Shown piece by piece: positions 15,913 through 23,996 of a DNA stretch of 23,996 bases; the first letter of the stretch is position 1; the number at the start of each line of letters is the position of its first letter. Both the position numbers and the translations under genes were made by a program. The stretch covers positions 1 to 23,996 of the forward strand of contig JBIJBU010000014.1 of the NCBI GenBank assembly GCA_044345075.1, written 5' to 3'. The notes beneath the pieces were generated by a model. That model was not told the DNA's origin and made no database searches. It saw nothing but the letters and a program-made list of their open reading frames with translations. Source of the DNA: CAIKZY01 sp044345075 (GTDB lineage: Bacteria; Actinomycetota; Actinomycetes; S36-B12).

Positions 15913-15927
15913 GAGATTCGATCGCTA

Positions 15928-15956
15928 TTCCATGTGCTGCAACTGACTCGTACCTT
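15928..15956 (+). promoter_or_regulatory. Possible tRNA promoter
   Basis: TTCCAT (15928-15933) and TACCTT (15951-15956), 17 bases apart. Transcription would start about two bases before the tRNA's first base. The -35 match is weak. Confidence 0.35.
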
Positions 15957-15964
15957 CGATGGGT

Positions 15965-16037
15965 GCCCCTGTAGCTCAAGGGATAGAGCACATCCCTAAC
16001 GAAGATGCGGTTGTCGGTTCGAATCCGACCAGGGGCA
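15965..16037 (+). tRNA. tRNA with structural anticodon AAC (isotype uncertain; Arg-like body)
   Basis: The 73 bases fold as a canonical tRNA: acceptor GCCCCTG/CAGGGGC (7 perfect pairs, extendable by two flanking pairs), D stem GCTC/GAGC with an 8-base loop, anticodon stem 15991-15995/16003-16007 with four pairs and a C-A mismatch at 31-39, a 5-base variable region, T stem GTCGG/CCGAC with loop TTCGAAT, and discriminator A. CCA is not encoded. The anticodon loop CTAACGA places AAC at 15998-16000, nominally reading the valine codon GUU. AAC is very unusual in bacteria, and the GTAGCTCAAGGGATAGAGCA part looks like tRNA-Arg. It may be a divergent functional tRNA or a decayed one. Confidence 0.75.
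15986..16002 (+). repeat. 17-bp direct repeat, copy 1 (inside the tRNA)
   Basis: GAGCACATCCCTAACGA covers the 3' side of the D stem, the 5' side of the anticodon stem and the whole anticodon loop. An identical copy lies 115 bases downstream. Confidence 0.85.
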
Positions 16038-16044
16038 CGAAAAA

Positions 16045-16077
16045 AGGAACCGGCCCCGTAAGACGGGGCCGGTTCCT
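16045..16077 (-). terminator. Strong Rho-independent terminator for the aminotransferase gene
   Basis: Perfect 15-bp inverted repeat (arms 16045-16059 and 16063-16077, loop of three). Read on the minus strand, it is followed by a run of T's (the A's at 16040-16045), as expected for intrinsic termination of the minus-strand aminotransferase gene ending at 16161. On the plus strand it lies directly after the tRNA but lacks a T-run; it may still stop or protect the tRNA transcript. Confidence 0.88.
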
Positions 16078-16100
16078 CAATGCGGTCGCTCTTTAGAGCG

Positions 16101-16117
16101 GAGCACATCCCTAACGA
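16101..16117 (+). repeat. 17-bp direct repeat, copy 2 (outside the tRNA)
   Basis: Exact copy of the tRNA segment at 15986-16002, placed between the terminator and the aminotransferase stop codon. It is preceded by GCTCTTTAGAGC, which resembles a D arm, but no acceptor or T arm can be formed around it, so this is a fragment and not a second tRNA. It could be an old attachment-site duplication or a partial tRNA duplication. Confidence 0.8.
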
Positions 16118-16160
16118 CCTTCAGGCTAACTCGGCACGGCCGACGAGGTCAAGAGGCGAT

Positions 16161-17507
16161 TTAGCCCTCGTAGTACTTGTCGATGATGGTGAACACGTCG
16201 TCGAGGATTGCGAGGCCGGCCTCGGCCTCTTCCACGGTGATGGTGCACGGCGGCACGACATGCATGCGGTTGAAGTTGGCGAACGGCATGAGACCGCGTG
16301 ACTTGCACTCAACGACGAGGTCGGTCATGGCCTGCGAGGTTCCGCCGTACGGAGCCAATGGAGCGCGAGTTGCGCGGTTCGTGACGAGATCGAGGGCCCA
16401 GAAGACACCCAGGCCGCGCACCTCGCCGATAACCGGATGCTTCTCCTGCAGGGCACGAAGGCCCGGGCCGAGAACCTTCTCGCCGATCATGGCGGCGTTC
16501 TCGACAACGCCCTCTTCTTTCATCGCGTCGATGGACGCGACGATCGAGGCGGTGGCGAGCGGGTGACCGGAGTAGGTCAGGCCGCCCGGGAACACGCGCT
16601 CGTCGAAGGTAGCCGCGATGTCGGCGCTGATCACCACACCGCCTACCGGCACGTAGCCGGAGTTCGAGCCCTTGGCGAAGACGATGAGGTCGGGCTGAAC
16701 ATCCCAGTTCTGGAAGGCAAACCACTTACCGGTGCGAGCAAAGCCCGACATAGTCTCGTCAGCGATGTAGATGATTCCGTACTTATCGCACAGTGCGCGC
16801 ACGCCTTCGAGGTAGCAGGGCGGCGGGATAAGAATGCCTGCAGTGCCAACAACCGACTCAAGGATGATGCAGGCGATGGTGCCGGGGCCCTCGAACTGGA
16901 TGACCTGCTCGAGGTGCTGCAGTGCGCGCTCAGACTCCTGGATCTCGCTGTCCGACCAGAAGGAGGAGCGGTAGGCGTAGGGGCCGAAGAAGTGCACGTG
17001 CTGCGCGGCGTACTCATTCGGCCAGCGGCGCGGATCACCGGTGGCGGCGATCGCGGCACCGGTGTTGCCGTGGTACGAGCGGTAGGCGGAGAGCACCTTG
17101 TGCTTGTTGGTGTGCAGACGCGCCATGCGGATCGCGTTCTCGACAGCGTCGGCGCCACCGTTGGTGAAGAACACCTTCGACATATTCGGCGAGGCCAGCT
17201 CGACGATGCGCTTCGCGGCATTGTTGCGGGCATCGTTCGCATGCTGCGGAGCGATGGTCGACAGCAGTGCTGCTTGATCCTGGATCGCCTTGACGACCTT
17301 GGGGTGCTGGTGGCCGATGTTCACGTTGACCAGCTGCGAGGAGAAGTCGAGGAACTTATTGCCGTCGTAATCCCAGAAGTAGCTGCCCTCGGCGGCCGCA
17401 ATGCACATCGGCTTCAGGGCCTTCTGCGCACTCCAGGAATGGAAGACGTATTCGCGATCCATGTCGAAGACGGTCTTGCCGTAGACGGGATCTGCCGTGT
17501 AGTCCAT
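16161..17507 (-). CDS. Class III pyridoxal-phosphate aminotransferase
   Basis: 448 residues. Fold type I class III (omega-amino acid type) aminotransferase. Visible are the N-terminal YVFHSWSAQ and GSYFWDYDGNKFLDF blocks, TNGGADAVENAIRMAR (115-130, phosphate contact), SYHGNTG, the ADETMSGFARTGKW block with the cofactor-binding Asp250, and Lys279 in FAKGSNSGY that should form the Schiff base. Likely role is transfer of an amino group between an omega-amino compound (for example beta-alanine, GABA or taurine) and pyruvate or 2-oxoglutarate; I cannot choose between these. The ATG at 17507 has AGAGGAGT upstream and the gene ends at a strong terminator, so it is probably transcribed alone. Confidence 0.93.
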   Translation of the reverse strand: MDYTADPVYGKTVFDMDREYVFHSWSAQKALKPMCIAAAEGSYFWDYDGNKFLDFSSQLVNVNIGHQHPKVVKAIQDQAALLSTIAPQHANDARNNAAKRIVELASPNMSKVFFTNGGADAVENAIRMARLHTNKHKVLSAYRSYHGNTGAAIAATGDPRRWPNEYAAQHVHFFGPYAYRSSFWSDSEIQESERALQHLEQVIQFEGPGTIACIILESVVGTAGILIPPPCYLEGVRALCDKYGIIYIADETMSGFARTGKWFAFQNWDVQPDLIVFAKGSNSGYVPVGGVVISADIAATFDERVFPGGLTYSGHPLATASIVASIDAMKEEGVVENAAMIGEKVLGPGLRALQEKHPVIGEVRGLGVFWALDLVTNRATRAPLAPYGGTSQAMTDLVVECKSRGLMPFANFNRMHVVPPCTITVEEAEAGLAILDDVFTIIDKYYEG

Positions 17508-17595
17508 CGAGACTCCTCTAATCGTGGTCGCGCAAATCTAACGCGCCAGTATTGAGAAGACTAGAACAGCGAATGTTCACCACATATCGGGGTGA

Positions 17596-18882
17596 CTAAT
17601 TGATGAGGTCGTGAATCGCAATCGTCGCGTTGCGGTCCTGGCCCACGCCCACCGCGCTGATGCGGGTCTTGGAGACCTCTTCGAGGAATGCCACGTAGTC
17701 ACGGGCATTCTTCGGCAGGTCAGCCAGGGTCTGGGCGCCCGAAATGTCTTCCGACCAGCCAGGCAGGTACTCGTAGATCGGCTTCGCGTGATGGAACTCG
17801 GTCTGGGTCATCGGCACTTCGTCGGAGCGGACGCCGTCGACGTCGTAGGCCACGCACACCGGTATCTGCTCGAAGCCGGTCAGGACATCGAGCTTGGTCA
17901 AGAAGATGTCAGTAAGGCCATTGACGCGGGTCGCGAATCGGGCGATCGGCGCATCGAACCAGCCGCAGCGACGCGGGCGGCCCGTGGTGACGCCGCGCTC
18001 GCCGCCGATCACGCGCAGACGCTCGCCATCTTCGTCGAGCAGCTCGGTCGGGAACGGGCCCGAACCGACGCGAGTGGTGTACGCCTTGAGGATGCCGCAG
18101 ACGCGCGTAATGCGAGTCGGGCCAATGCCGGAACCGGTGCTCGCACCGCCGGCGGTCGGGTTGCTGGACGTAACGAACGGGTAGGTGCCGTGATCGACGT
18201 CGAGCAACGTGCCCTGCCCGCCTTCGAGAAGTACGACCTTGTTGTCGTCAAGTGCGTTGTTCAGCAGCAGCGAGGTATCCGCAACGTACGGGCGCAGGAT
18301 CTCGGCGTACTCCAGCAGCGCATCGGAGATTGCGTCGACCTCGAGTGCGCGGCGGTTGTAGACCTTGACGAGCACCTGGTTCTTGGCGAGCAGTGCGCCT
18401 TCGACCTTCTGGCGAAGAATCGACGGATCAAAGAGATCCTGCACGCGAATGCCGAGGCGGGCGATCTTGTCGCTGTAGGTGGGGCCAATGCCGCGACCGG
18501 TGGTGCCGATCTTCGACTTGCCGAGGAAGCGCTCGGAGACCTTGTCGAGGGTGACGTGATACGGCGTGATCAAGTGCGCGTTGGCGCTGATCACGAGCTT
18601 CGAGGTATCGATGCCCTTCTCGTTCAGGCCCTTCATCTCGTGGATGAGGACCTCGGGATCGATGACGACGCCGTTGCCGATGACCGGCACGACCTCAGGA
18701 GTCAGGATGCCGCTGGGCAGCAGATGGAGCGCGAACTTGCGGTCTCCGATGACCACGGTGTGGCCGGCATTGTTGCCGCCCTGATAGCGGACGACGTAAT
18801 CAACGCGTCCTCCGAGGAGGTCAGTGGCTTTTCCCTTGCCTTCATCGCCCCACTGGGCGCCTACAAGGACGATTGCTGGCAT
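17596..18882 (-). CDS. purA: Adenylosuccinate synthetase
   Basis: 428 residues, full family length. Couples IMP and aspartate with GTP hydrolysis to make adenylosuccinate, the first step from IMP to AMP. Visible: the P-loop WGDEGKGK (11-18), GNNAGHTVV with the catalytic His, the IGTTGRGIGPTYSDK block, VLLEGGQGTLLDVDHGTYPFVTSSNPTAGG, VGSGPFPTE, the ERGVTTGRPRRCGWFDA block and TKLDVLTG. PurB in this window completes the conversion. The ATG at 18882 has no ribosome binding site; TAACCT lies seven bases upstream, so a leaderless mRNA is likely. It is separated from the purD cluster by the aminotransferase and the tRNA. Confidence 0.98.
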   Translation of the reverse strand: MPAIVLVGAQWGDEGKGKATDLLGGRVDYVVRYQGGNNAGHTVVIGDRKFALHLLPSGILTPEVVPVIGNGVVIDPEVLIHEMKGLNEKGIDTSKLVISANAHLITPYHVTLDKVSERFLGKSKIGTTGRGIGPTYSDKIARLGIRVQDLFDPSILRQKVEGALLAKNQVLVKVYNRRALEVDAISDALLEYAEILRPYVADTSLLLNNALDDNKVVLLEGGQGTLLDVDHGTYPFVTSSNPTAGGASTGSGIGPTRITRVCGILKAYTTRVGSGPFPTELLDEDGERLRVIGGERGVTTGRPRRCGWFDAPIARFATRVNGLTDIFLTKLDVLTGFEQIPVCVAYDVDGVRSDEVPMTQTEFHHAKPIYEYLPGWSEDISGAQTLADLPKNARDYVAFLEEVSKTRISAVGVGQDRNATIAIHDLIN

Positions 18883-18889
18883 GGGGAAA

Positions 18890-18895
18890 AGGTTA
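18890..18895 (-). promoter_or_regulatory. Candidate -10 box for leaderless purA
   Basis: TAACCT on the coding strand, seven bases before the ATG, with no ribosome binding site in between. TCGGAC lies 17 bases further upstream as a weak -35 candidate. Confidence 0.45.
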
Positions 18896-18909
18896 TCGGA
18901 CCTCGGTGA

Positions 18910-19911
18910 TCAGTCCGAATCGAGAAGGCGACGGGCCAACTCGCCGCCAAGATAGTGGCCCGATAACCAGGCGGTTTCGACCTTGGGGCCTGCTGCCCAG
19001 GCATCCCCGGCCAGGCCGAGCGCCCTGCCTTCCTCGAGGTAGAAAGGCTCACGATGTGCCGTCATCGGCTTCGCGAACGTCCAGCGGTGGGCATCGACCC
19101 AGGCGGGCTGAGCCGTGAGGGAGAGCACCCGACGCAAGGTTGCCAACACGATCGGAAGAACCGAGGCCGGATCCTCGAGATGACGAGCGGACAGAACCGG
19201 GTTCACATGCGCCACCAGGACGGGGGCATCATCGCCGCGACGCGATCCATCGTTCGCGATCCAGGTGATCACCGGATCGTCATTGACGAACATGCCGTCG
19301 AAGTCCTCCCAGCACTGCTCATCGAAGACAGCAGTGACAGCGATGACGGGTTCATACGTGATGCCCGTTAGTGCCGTCTCGAGTGAATCGGTCATCAGCG
19401 ACGCATCAAGAAGTCGGTGGGCCTGAGCATTGGGCATGCACAGCGCAACCGCCGATCGAAGTTCACCATCGACGATGAGTGACGTGTCATCAGCGTTCAC
19501 TGACGTGACATCAATGCTTGACCACACCTGCGGAAGCTTCGATGCCAAATCAGCAATCAACGAACGCAGACCGCCATTAGCCGCATATCTCACAGGACCG
19601 GTGCGCACTGCCTCGACACCGTCGCTGCTGGCCACGTGAAAGGAATCTGTCCACGGGCGCGCGAGACCGCGGGTGACCCAGTCATCAACGACAACGCGGA
19701 ACTCGGGATTCGAGACCGTGAAGTAGGACGCACCAATGTCGACGACGCGGCCATCGAACGGCGTGCCGGTGTCATGAAGGGAGCGCGAGGCCATGCGGCC
19801 TCCAACAGCGCGCCCGCGATCTACGACAACAGGAATAACACCTGCCTCGGCCATCGCAGTCGCGCAGGCGATTCCGCTGATGCCTGCGCCGACCACGAGT
19901 GCTCCACTCAT
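18910..19911 (-). CDS. FAD/NAD(P)-binding oxidoreductase, COG3380/renalase-like
   Basis: 333 residues. The N-terminal VVGAGISGIACA (6-17) is the Rossmann dinucleotide motif and VVVDRGRAVGGRMASR (28-43) the second flavin-binding block of the amine oxidase superfamily. VDIGASYFTV and, near the C-terminus, HRWTFAKP and LGLAGDAWAAGPKVETAWLSG (FAD contact) match the short predicted oxidoreductases of COG3380, which include renalase-like proteins. The substrate is unknown. The ATG overlaps the DUF3151 stop by four bases (ATGA), so the two genes form an operon. Confidence 0.86.
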   Translation of the reverse strand: MSGALVVGAGISGIACATAMAEAGVIPVVVDRGRAVGGRMASRSLHDTGTPFDGRVVDIGASYFTVSNPEFRVVVDDWVTRGLARPWTDSFHVASSDGVEAVRTGPVRYAANGGLRSLIADLASKLPQVWSSIDVTSVNADDTSLIVDGELRSAVALCMPNAQAHRLLDASLMTDSLETALTGITYEPVIAVTAVFDEQCWEDFDGMFVNDDPVITWIANDGSRRGDDAPVLVAHVNPVLSARHLEDPASVLPIVLATLRRVLSLTAQPAWVDAHRWTFAKPMTAHREPFYLEEGRALGLAGDAWAAGPKVETAWLSGHYLGGELARRLLDSD

Positions 19912-20315
19912 GAATGCGGAATCAGCGGATCGCAGTCATTGAGGAATGCCGTGATGCGCTCGGCTTCTTCGGTCTCGTTGATCGACGCTGCGGCACGCTG
20001 AAGCGAGCGCAAGCAGCGCAGGAATCCCTGGTTGGGCTCATGCGACCACGGCACCGGGCCGTGTCCCTTCCAGCCGTTGCGGCGCAGTGAGTCAAGGCCG
20101 CGGTGGTAGCCCACGCGAGCGAACGCGTACGACTGCACCACCTGGCCATCGGCCCACGCCTGATCGGAGAGAACAGCCCAGGCCAACGAGCTGGTCGGGT
20201 TATCGCGCACCACCTGCTCGGCATCCGCACCTGCGGCGAATGCAGCAACAGCCGCATTGTCGGCAGGAAGCAGGGTGGGCGGGGGGCCGTCGAGGAGATC
20301 CTTGCCAATGCTCAT
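19908..20315 (-). CDS. DUF3151 family protein
   Basis: 135 residues of the actinobacterial DUF3151 family: NLLDGPPPT-like N-terminus (DLLDGPPPTLLP), NPTSSLAWAVLSDQAW, then the best conserved part YHRGLDSLRRNGWKGHGPVPWSHEPN with QGFLRCLRSL. The helical pattern with regular Ala/Leu suggests a TPR-like fold, which is inference. No function is known to me. It lies next to the class II aldolase gene, as in many actinobacteria, but an intrinsic terminator separates them. The ATG at 20315 has AGAGGG eight bases upstream. It is co-translated with the COG3380-like flavoprotein. Confidence 0.92.
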   Translation of the reverse strand: MSIGKDLLDGPPPTLLPADNAAVAAFAAGADAEQVVRDNPTSSLAWAVLSDQAWADGQVVQSYAFARVGYHRGLDSLRRNGWKGHGPVPWSHEPNQGFLRCLRSLQRAAASINETEEAERITAFLNDCDPLIPHS

Positions 20316-20359
20316 GCCGTAACCCTCTCACTCGGCCAGGCGCGTGGCGACTTGGCTCC

Positions 20360-20400
20360 GAGAAAAGCGAAGGAGCCGAGGCAACCGCCCGGCTCCTTCG
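20360..20400 (-). terminator. Rho-independent terminator after fba
   Basis: Inverted repeat CGAAGGAGCCG (20368-20378) / CGGCTCCTTCG (20390-20400), 11 perfect pairs, with extra GGC/GCC pairing possible inside the loop. Read on the minus strand it is followed by CTTTTC. It sits 14 bases after the fba stop codon. Confidence 0.85.
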
Positions 20401-20414
20401 AATACCGCGTGTGA

Positions 20415-21437
<1,023 letters not shown>

Positions 21438-21527
21438 CTGATTACTCCTGAAGATGGGTGGATGTAAGCGTGGTAATCATCCCACTCGCGAAAGTGTGAT
21501 GTCCCACCAGGCTCGGGTACTTGGACA

Positions 21528-21541
21528 CCCACATAAGTGGG
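21528..21541. terminator. Small hairpin between the MFS gene and fba
   Basis: CCCAC-ATAA-GTGGG inverted repeat in the 120-bp gap between the MFS stop and the fba start. It has five GC-rich pairs and no T-run. It could be a weak terminator of the MFS gene or an operator for fba; the sequence does not decide. Confidence 0.3.
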
Positions 21542-21557
21542 AACACTCCTGTCCTGA

Positions 21558-22769
21558 TCAGTTCGAGAAAGTCAGCTGACGCACTGATCGAAACATCAGC
21601 GAGGCCGCCACTGCAACCGTTGCAACCACCGCGCCCGCAACGAATGTCGCGTGTAGACCGATTACTGCAACGAGCGGGCCGGCGAGCGCAAGACCGATCG
21701 GCCCGAACATCATCGAGCCAAGCGCGTCGTAGGAGGTGACCCTCGACAGCGACTCTCGGGGCACCCGGGTTTGCAAAGCTGTCAGCCAGAAGACGTAGAA
21801 GAGTTCCAGCGCGAACCCGAACACAAAGGCACCGGCGGCAGCCAGAAGCAAGGGTGCCTCGGCAGCGAGCAAGAGGAGCCACACGGGCAGCGCCAACGTG
21901 ACGAGCATTCCGATCACCAACGGGTGTCCGGCTCTCACTTTCGAGGCGGCGATGCCTCCGATGAGAAGGCCAACGCCCTGGCAGGCCATCACGAGTGCCC
22001 AACCCTTAGGGCCGCCGTAGATGTCCAGAGCAAGAACCGGGCCAAGTACCCCCTCGGCACCGCGCCAGACCATGACGATGAATGAGAAGCACCCCACGAT
22101 CACGACGATCCATCGGAACGAGAGGAAGATCCTCCACCCGTGGATGAGATCCGACATCACCGACTCTCCGGAGTCATGTGGCTTCGCCACATGACGAATC
22201 GAGTAGATGAGTGCAGCTGACAACACGAAGCTCAGCGAGTCGATCGCGATTGCCCAGCCCGGGCCGACGAGGGCGACGAGAACACCGCCCAATGCATTGC
22301 CGGCGATGAATCCGACATTGGTCGCGATCGAGACCAATGCATTGGCCGACTGCAACTGCTCATCGGGCACCACGTCGGGAGTTAGGCCAGACATCGCGGG
22401 GTACCACATCCCGTTGAGCAATCCTGAGAGCGCGCCGAGGATCGCGAGGATGGGTACGTTCGCGTGACCGGTGATGAGGAGGATCGCCATCGTCATGACA
22501 AAAACGCTCACCAAGGCGTCGGTCACCATGATTACTCGTGCACGACCTAGTCGATCGGCAATGACGCCACCGAAAGGCAGCATGAGCACGAGCGGGATTG
22601 CCTGGGCCGCGAGAACGATTGACAGTGAGGTGGGTGTCGCACCCGGCAACGCCAAAACACCGAAGGCCAGTGCGATCGGCGCGACTCCGTTGCCCACATT
22701 GCTGATCGCGCGCGACCAGAAAAGCCTGCGGAACTCGACGTTCCGCAGCACTTCCCGGCTCCCAACCAT
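21558..22769 (-). CDS. MFS transporter, MFS_3/EntS-like exporter family
   Basis: 403 residues with about twelve hydrophobic segments. The N-terminus LRNVEFRRLFWSRAISNVGNGV is typical of the MFS_3 (enterobactin-exporter/transmembrane-effector-like) group, and GGVIADRLGRARV between helices 2 and 3 is the conserved MFS loop motif. NALVSIATNVGFIAGNALGGVL is the usual helix-5 block. Substrate unknown; drug or metabolite efflux is the usual role. The start at 22769 lacks a ribosome binding site and has TAGGCT six bases upstream. It ends 120 bases before fba. Confidence 0.9.
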   Translation of the reverse strand: MVGSREVLRNVEFRRLFWSRAISNVGNGVAPIALAFGVLALPGATPTSLSIVLAAQAIPLVLMLPFGGVIADRLGRARVIMVTDALVSVFVMTMAILLITGHANVPILAILGALSGLLNGMWYPAMSGLTPDVVPDEQLQSANALVSIATNVGFIAGNALGGVLVALVGPGWAIAIDSLSFVLSAALIYSIRHVAKPHDSGESVMSDLIHGWRIFLSFRWIVVIVGCFSFIVMVWRGAEGVLGPVLALDIYGGPKGWALVMACQGVGLLIGGIAASKVRAGHPLVIGMLVTLALPVWLLLLAAEAPLLLAAAGAFVFGFALELFYVFWLTALQTRVPRESLSRVTSYDALGSMMFGPIGLALAGPLVAVIGLHATFVAGAVVATVAVAASLMFRSVRQLTFSN

Positions 22770-22775
22770 GCGATC

Positions 22776-22781
22776 AGCCTA
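22776..22781 (-). promoter_or_regulatory. Candidate -10 box for the leaderless MFS gene
   Basis: TAGGCT on the coding strand, six bases before the ATG at 22769. It has the same hexamer and spacing as the purD start. No ribosome binding site and no clear -35. Confidence 0.42.
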
Positions 22782-22816
22782 GGCAGCGCCGACGCTGTTC
22801 AGTCGATCAGCGGCTC

Positions 22817-23996
22817 TCAGCCGACCTTTCCGAGGAGGTAATCGCGGCGCGCCATAAGCACCTCGACCGGAGCCGCGGCACTGGGCGGTCCGGGTGCAAC
22901 CTTGCGCAACTCACCGTGAATCTCGGCATGGTTGCGTGAGGTGCGAGCAGCCCATTGACGCACTAGGCCGGCCACCTCCTTGCGCAGTGCATCGACATCG
23001 CGCCAATGCGTGCCATTACCCGCAACATCGAGTTCGTCGAAGAGAGTTCCGCTCTTGCGAATATCGGCGTCACGCACAGCAAGAAGTGTCGCTGTTTGCT
23101 CCGGGGTGAGCAGGCCGGGAAGACCGAGGAAGTCGGCATCCTCGGGAGCTACCTCTGCGGTGTGCGCGCGACCACCGTGCAGCACGTGTGCGAACTCGGC
23201 TTCAGAATCAAGTGCAGTGAACTCCGGCAGACCAGGCTCTGAGATGACTCGCTCAATCTGTGAGTCATCGAGTACTGCGCCTGAGGGGAACTTCACGACA
23301 TGGTTGCGCTGCTCCTCGAGTTCGGCAGCGAGTGCGAGCAGTGGACGAACTGCAGGAATGAACACGGTCGCGGTCTCACGGGAGTTTCGCGCACGCACGA
23401 CACGACCCACGGCTTGGGCGAAGAACAGCGGCGTTCGGTAACTCGTCGTCCACACGCACACATTCAGCCGAACGATGTCCACGCCTTCGGACACCTGGCG
23501 CACGGCGACCATCCAGCGATCCTGGCTTCGGTTGAACTCCTCGATCTTCTTGCTCGACTTCGGATCATCGGAGAGAACCAGCACCGGCGTGTGACCAGTG
23601 ATCTTCTTCACCAACTTCGCATACGCGCGCGCGGTCTCTTGATCTGTCGCGAGCATCAACGCAGCAGCGTCGGGCATGCCGGAGTCACGTACATCGGAGA
23701 GCCGACGGTCAGCCGCGGCAATGACGTGCGGGATCCACTTGCCCTCAGGATTAAGTGCGGTGCGCCAAGCGGTTTCCTCGCGGCGCTTGGTGCCTGCGTC
23801 GGAGAGCGAGGCGCTCATCACGTCACCGGCTGAATTCATCCAACGACTAGTGCCCGAGTAGGCCGCAAAAACGACTGGCCGCACGACCGCGTCGGCGAGT
23901 GCTTCGCGGTAGCCATAGGTGTAGTCGGCCATCGACATGATCTCGTCAGACGACGGCGATGAGTACTGCACGAAAGGAATGCGTTCTTCGGGCTTG
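22817..23996 (-). CDS. DEAD/DEAH-box helicase, C-terminal part (5' end beyond window)
   Basis: About 393 residues are visible, open to the right edge; the internal GTG at 23971 is not the real start, because KPEERIPFVQY continues the frame upstream and matches homologues. The fragment holds the second RecA-like domain: ADYTYGYREALADAVVRPVVF, MLATDQETARAYAKLV, WMVAVRQVSEGVDIVRL (motif V) and FFAQAVGRVVRAR (motif VI with the arginine finger). Walker A and DExH motifs lie outside the window. It corresponds to a superfamily 2 helicase that is widespread in actinobacteria. After domain 2 comes a C-terminal region of roughly 170 residues ending ARRDYLLGKVG, possibly nucleic-acid binding. Its cellular role is not established here. 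The MFS gene starts 47 bases downstream. Confidence 0.88.
   Translation of the reverse strand, partial: KPEERIPFVQYSSPSSDEIMSMADYTYGYREALADAVVRPVVFAAYSGTSRWMNSAGDVMSASLSDAGTKRREETAWRTALNPEGKWIPHVIAAADRRLSDVRDSGMPDAAALMLATDQETARAYAKLVKKITGHTPVLVLSDDPKSSKKIEEFNRSQDRWMVAVRQVSEGVDIVRLNVCVWTTSYRTPLFFAQAVGRVVRARNSRETATVFIPAVRPLLALAAELEEQRNHVVKFPSGAVLDDSQIERVISEPGLPEFTALDSEAEFAHVLHGGRAHTAEVAPEDADFLGLPGLLTPEQTATLLAVRDADIRKSGTLFDELDVAGNGTHWRDVDALRKEVAGLVRQWAARTSRNHAEIHGELRKVAPGPPSAAAPVEVLMARRDYLLGKVG

Noticed and set aside
15857..16108. 83-residue minus-strand reading frame containing APGRIRTDNR and LYPLSYRG
   Set aside because: It runs antisense through the tRNA and across the terminator; this translated pattern is a well-known artefact of antisense tRNA sequence.
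16437..17555. 372-residue plus-strand reading frame opposite the aminotransferase gene
   Set aside because: Antisense shadow with biased composition; the minus-strand protein shows clear class III aminotransferase motifs.
17611..18909. 432-residue plus-strand reading frame opposite purA
   Set aside because: It is a complete shadow of purA caused by high-GC third-position bias; the translated sequence has no family-like motif.

Overview
This window comes from a high-GC actinobacterium (Actinomycetota). The evidence is a BldC-type regulator, DUF3073 and DUF3151 proteins, an SCP_3-type protein next to purL, and a purL / SCP_3 / purF / purM / DUF3073 gene order that, as I recall, resembles mycobacteria. 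The genes are compact, with many 4-base start/stop overlaps and short intergenic gaps. I cannot name genus or order from the sequence alone.

Layout, left to right. (1) 1-2330: a partial SAM-dependent methyltransferase and a 61-aa YIDxGTGS membrane microprotein (minus strand), then a YczE-like membrane protein and a PPK2 polyphosphate kinase (plus). (2) 2331-3037: bldC and a DUF3073 gene, divergent across the only gene-free stretch longer than 300 bp. (3) 3053-13158 and on to 15860: a purine-synthesis region read on the minus strand. Its likely transcription units, in transcription order, are purD-purB-purC-galE, then a secreted AOC-barrel-like protein, then purS-purQ-purL-SCP_3 followed by a polyamine-type lipoprotein binding protein, then purF-purM. 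(4) 15965-16117: a plus-strand tRNA with an odd anticodon, a strong hairpin terminator, and a 17-bp repeat of the tRNA's D/anticodon-arm sequence. (5) 16161-20315: a class III aminotransferase, purA, a COG3380-type flavoprotein and DUF3151, all minus. (6) 20415-23996: class II fructose-bisphosphate aldolase, an MFS exporter and the C-terminal part of a DEAD/DEAH helicase, all minus.

Nine purine genes are present (purM, F, L, Q, S, C, B, D, A). They cover PRPP amidation (PurF), GAR synthesis (PurD), FGAM synthesis (PurSQL), AIR synthesis (PurM), SAICAR synthesis (PurC), both lyase steps (PurB) and the IMP-to-AMP entry (PurA). GAR formylation, AIR carboxylation, AICAR formylation/IMP cyclisation and the GMP branch are not in the window.

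No obvious new defence system, CRISPR array, prophage or IS element is present. The most unusual points are the tRNA whose canonical fold gives anticodon AAC on an Arg-like body, the nearby exact 17-bp copy of part of it, an orphan cysteine-rich solute-binding lipoprotein placed between purL and purF, and a recurring TANNNT-N6/7-start arrangement suggesting leaderless transcripts for purF, purD, purA and two other genes.
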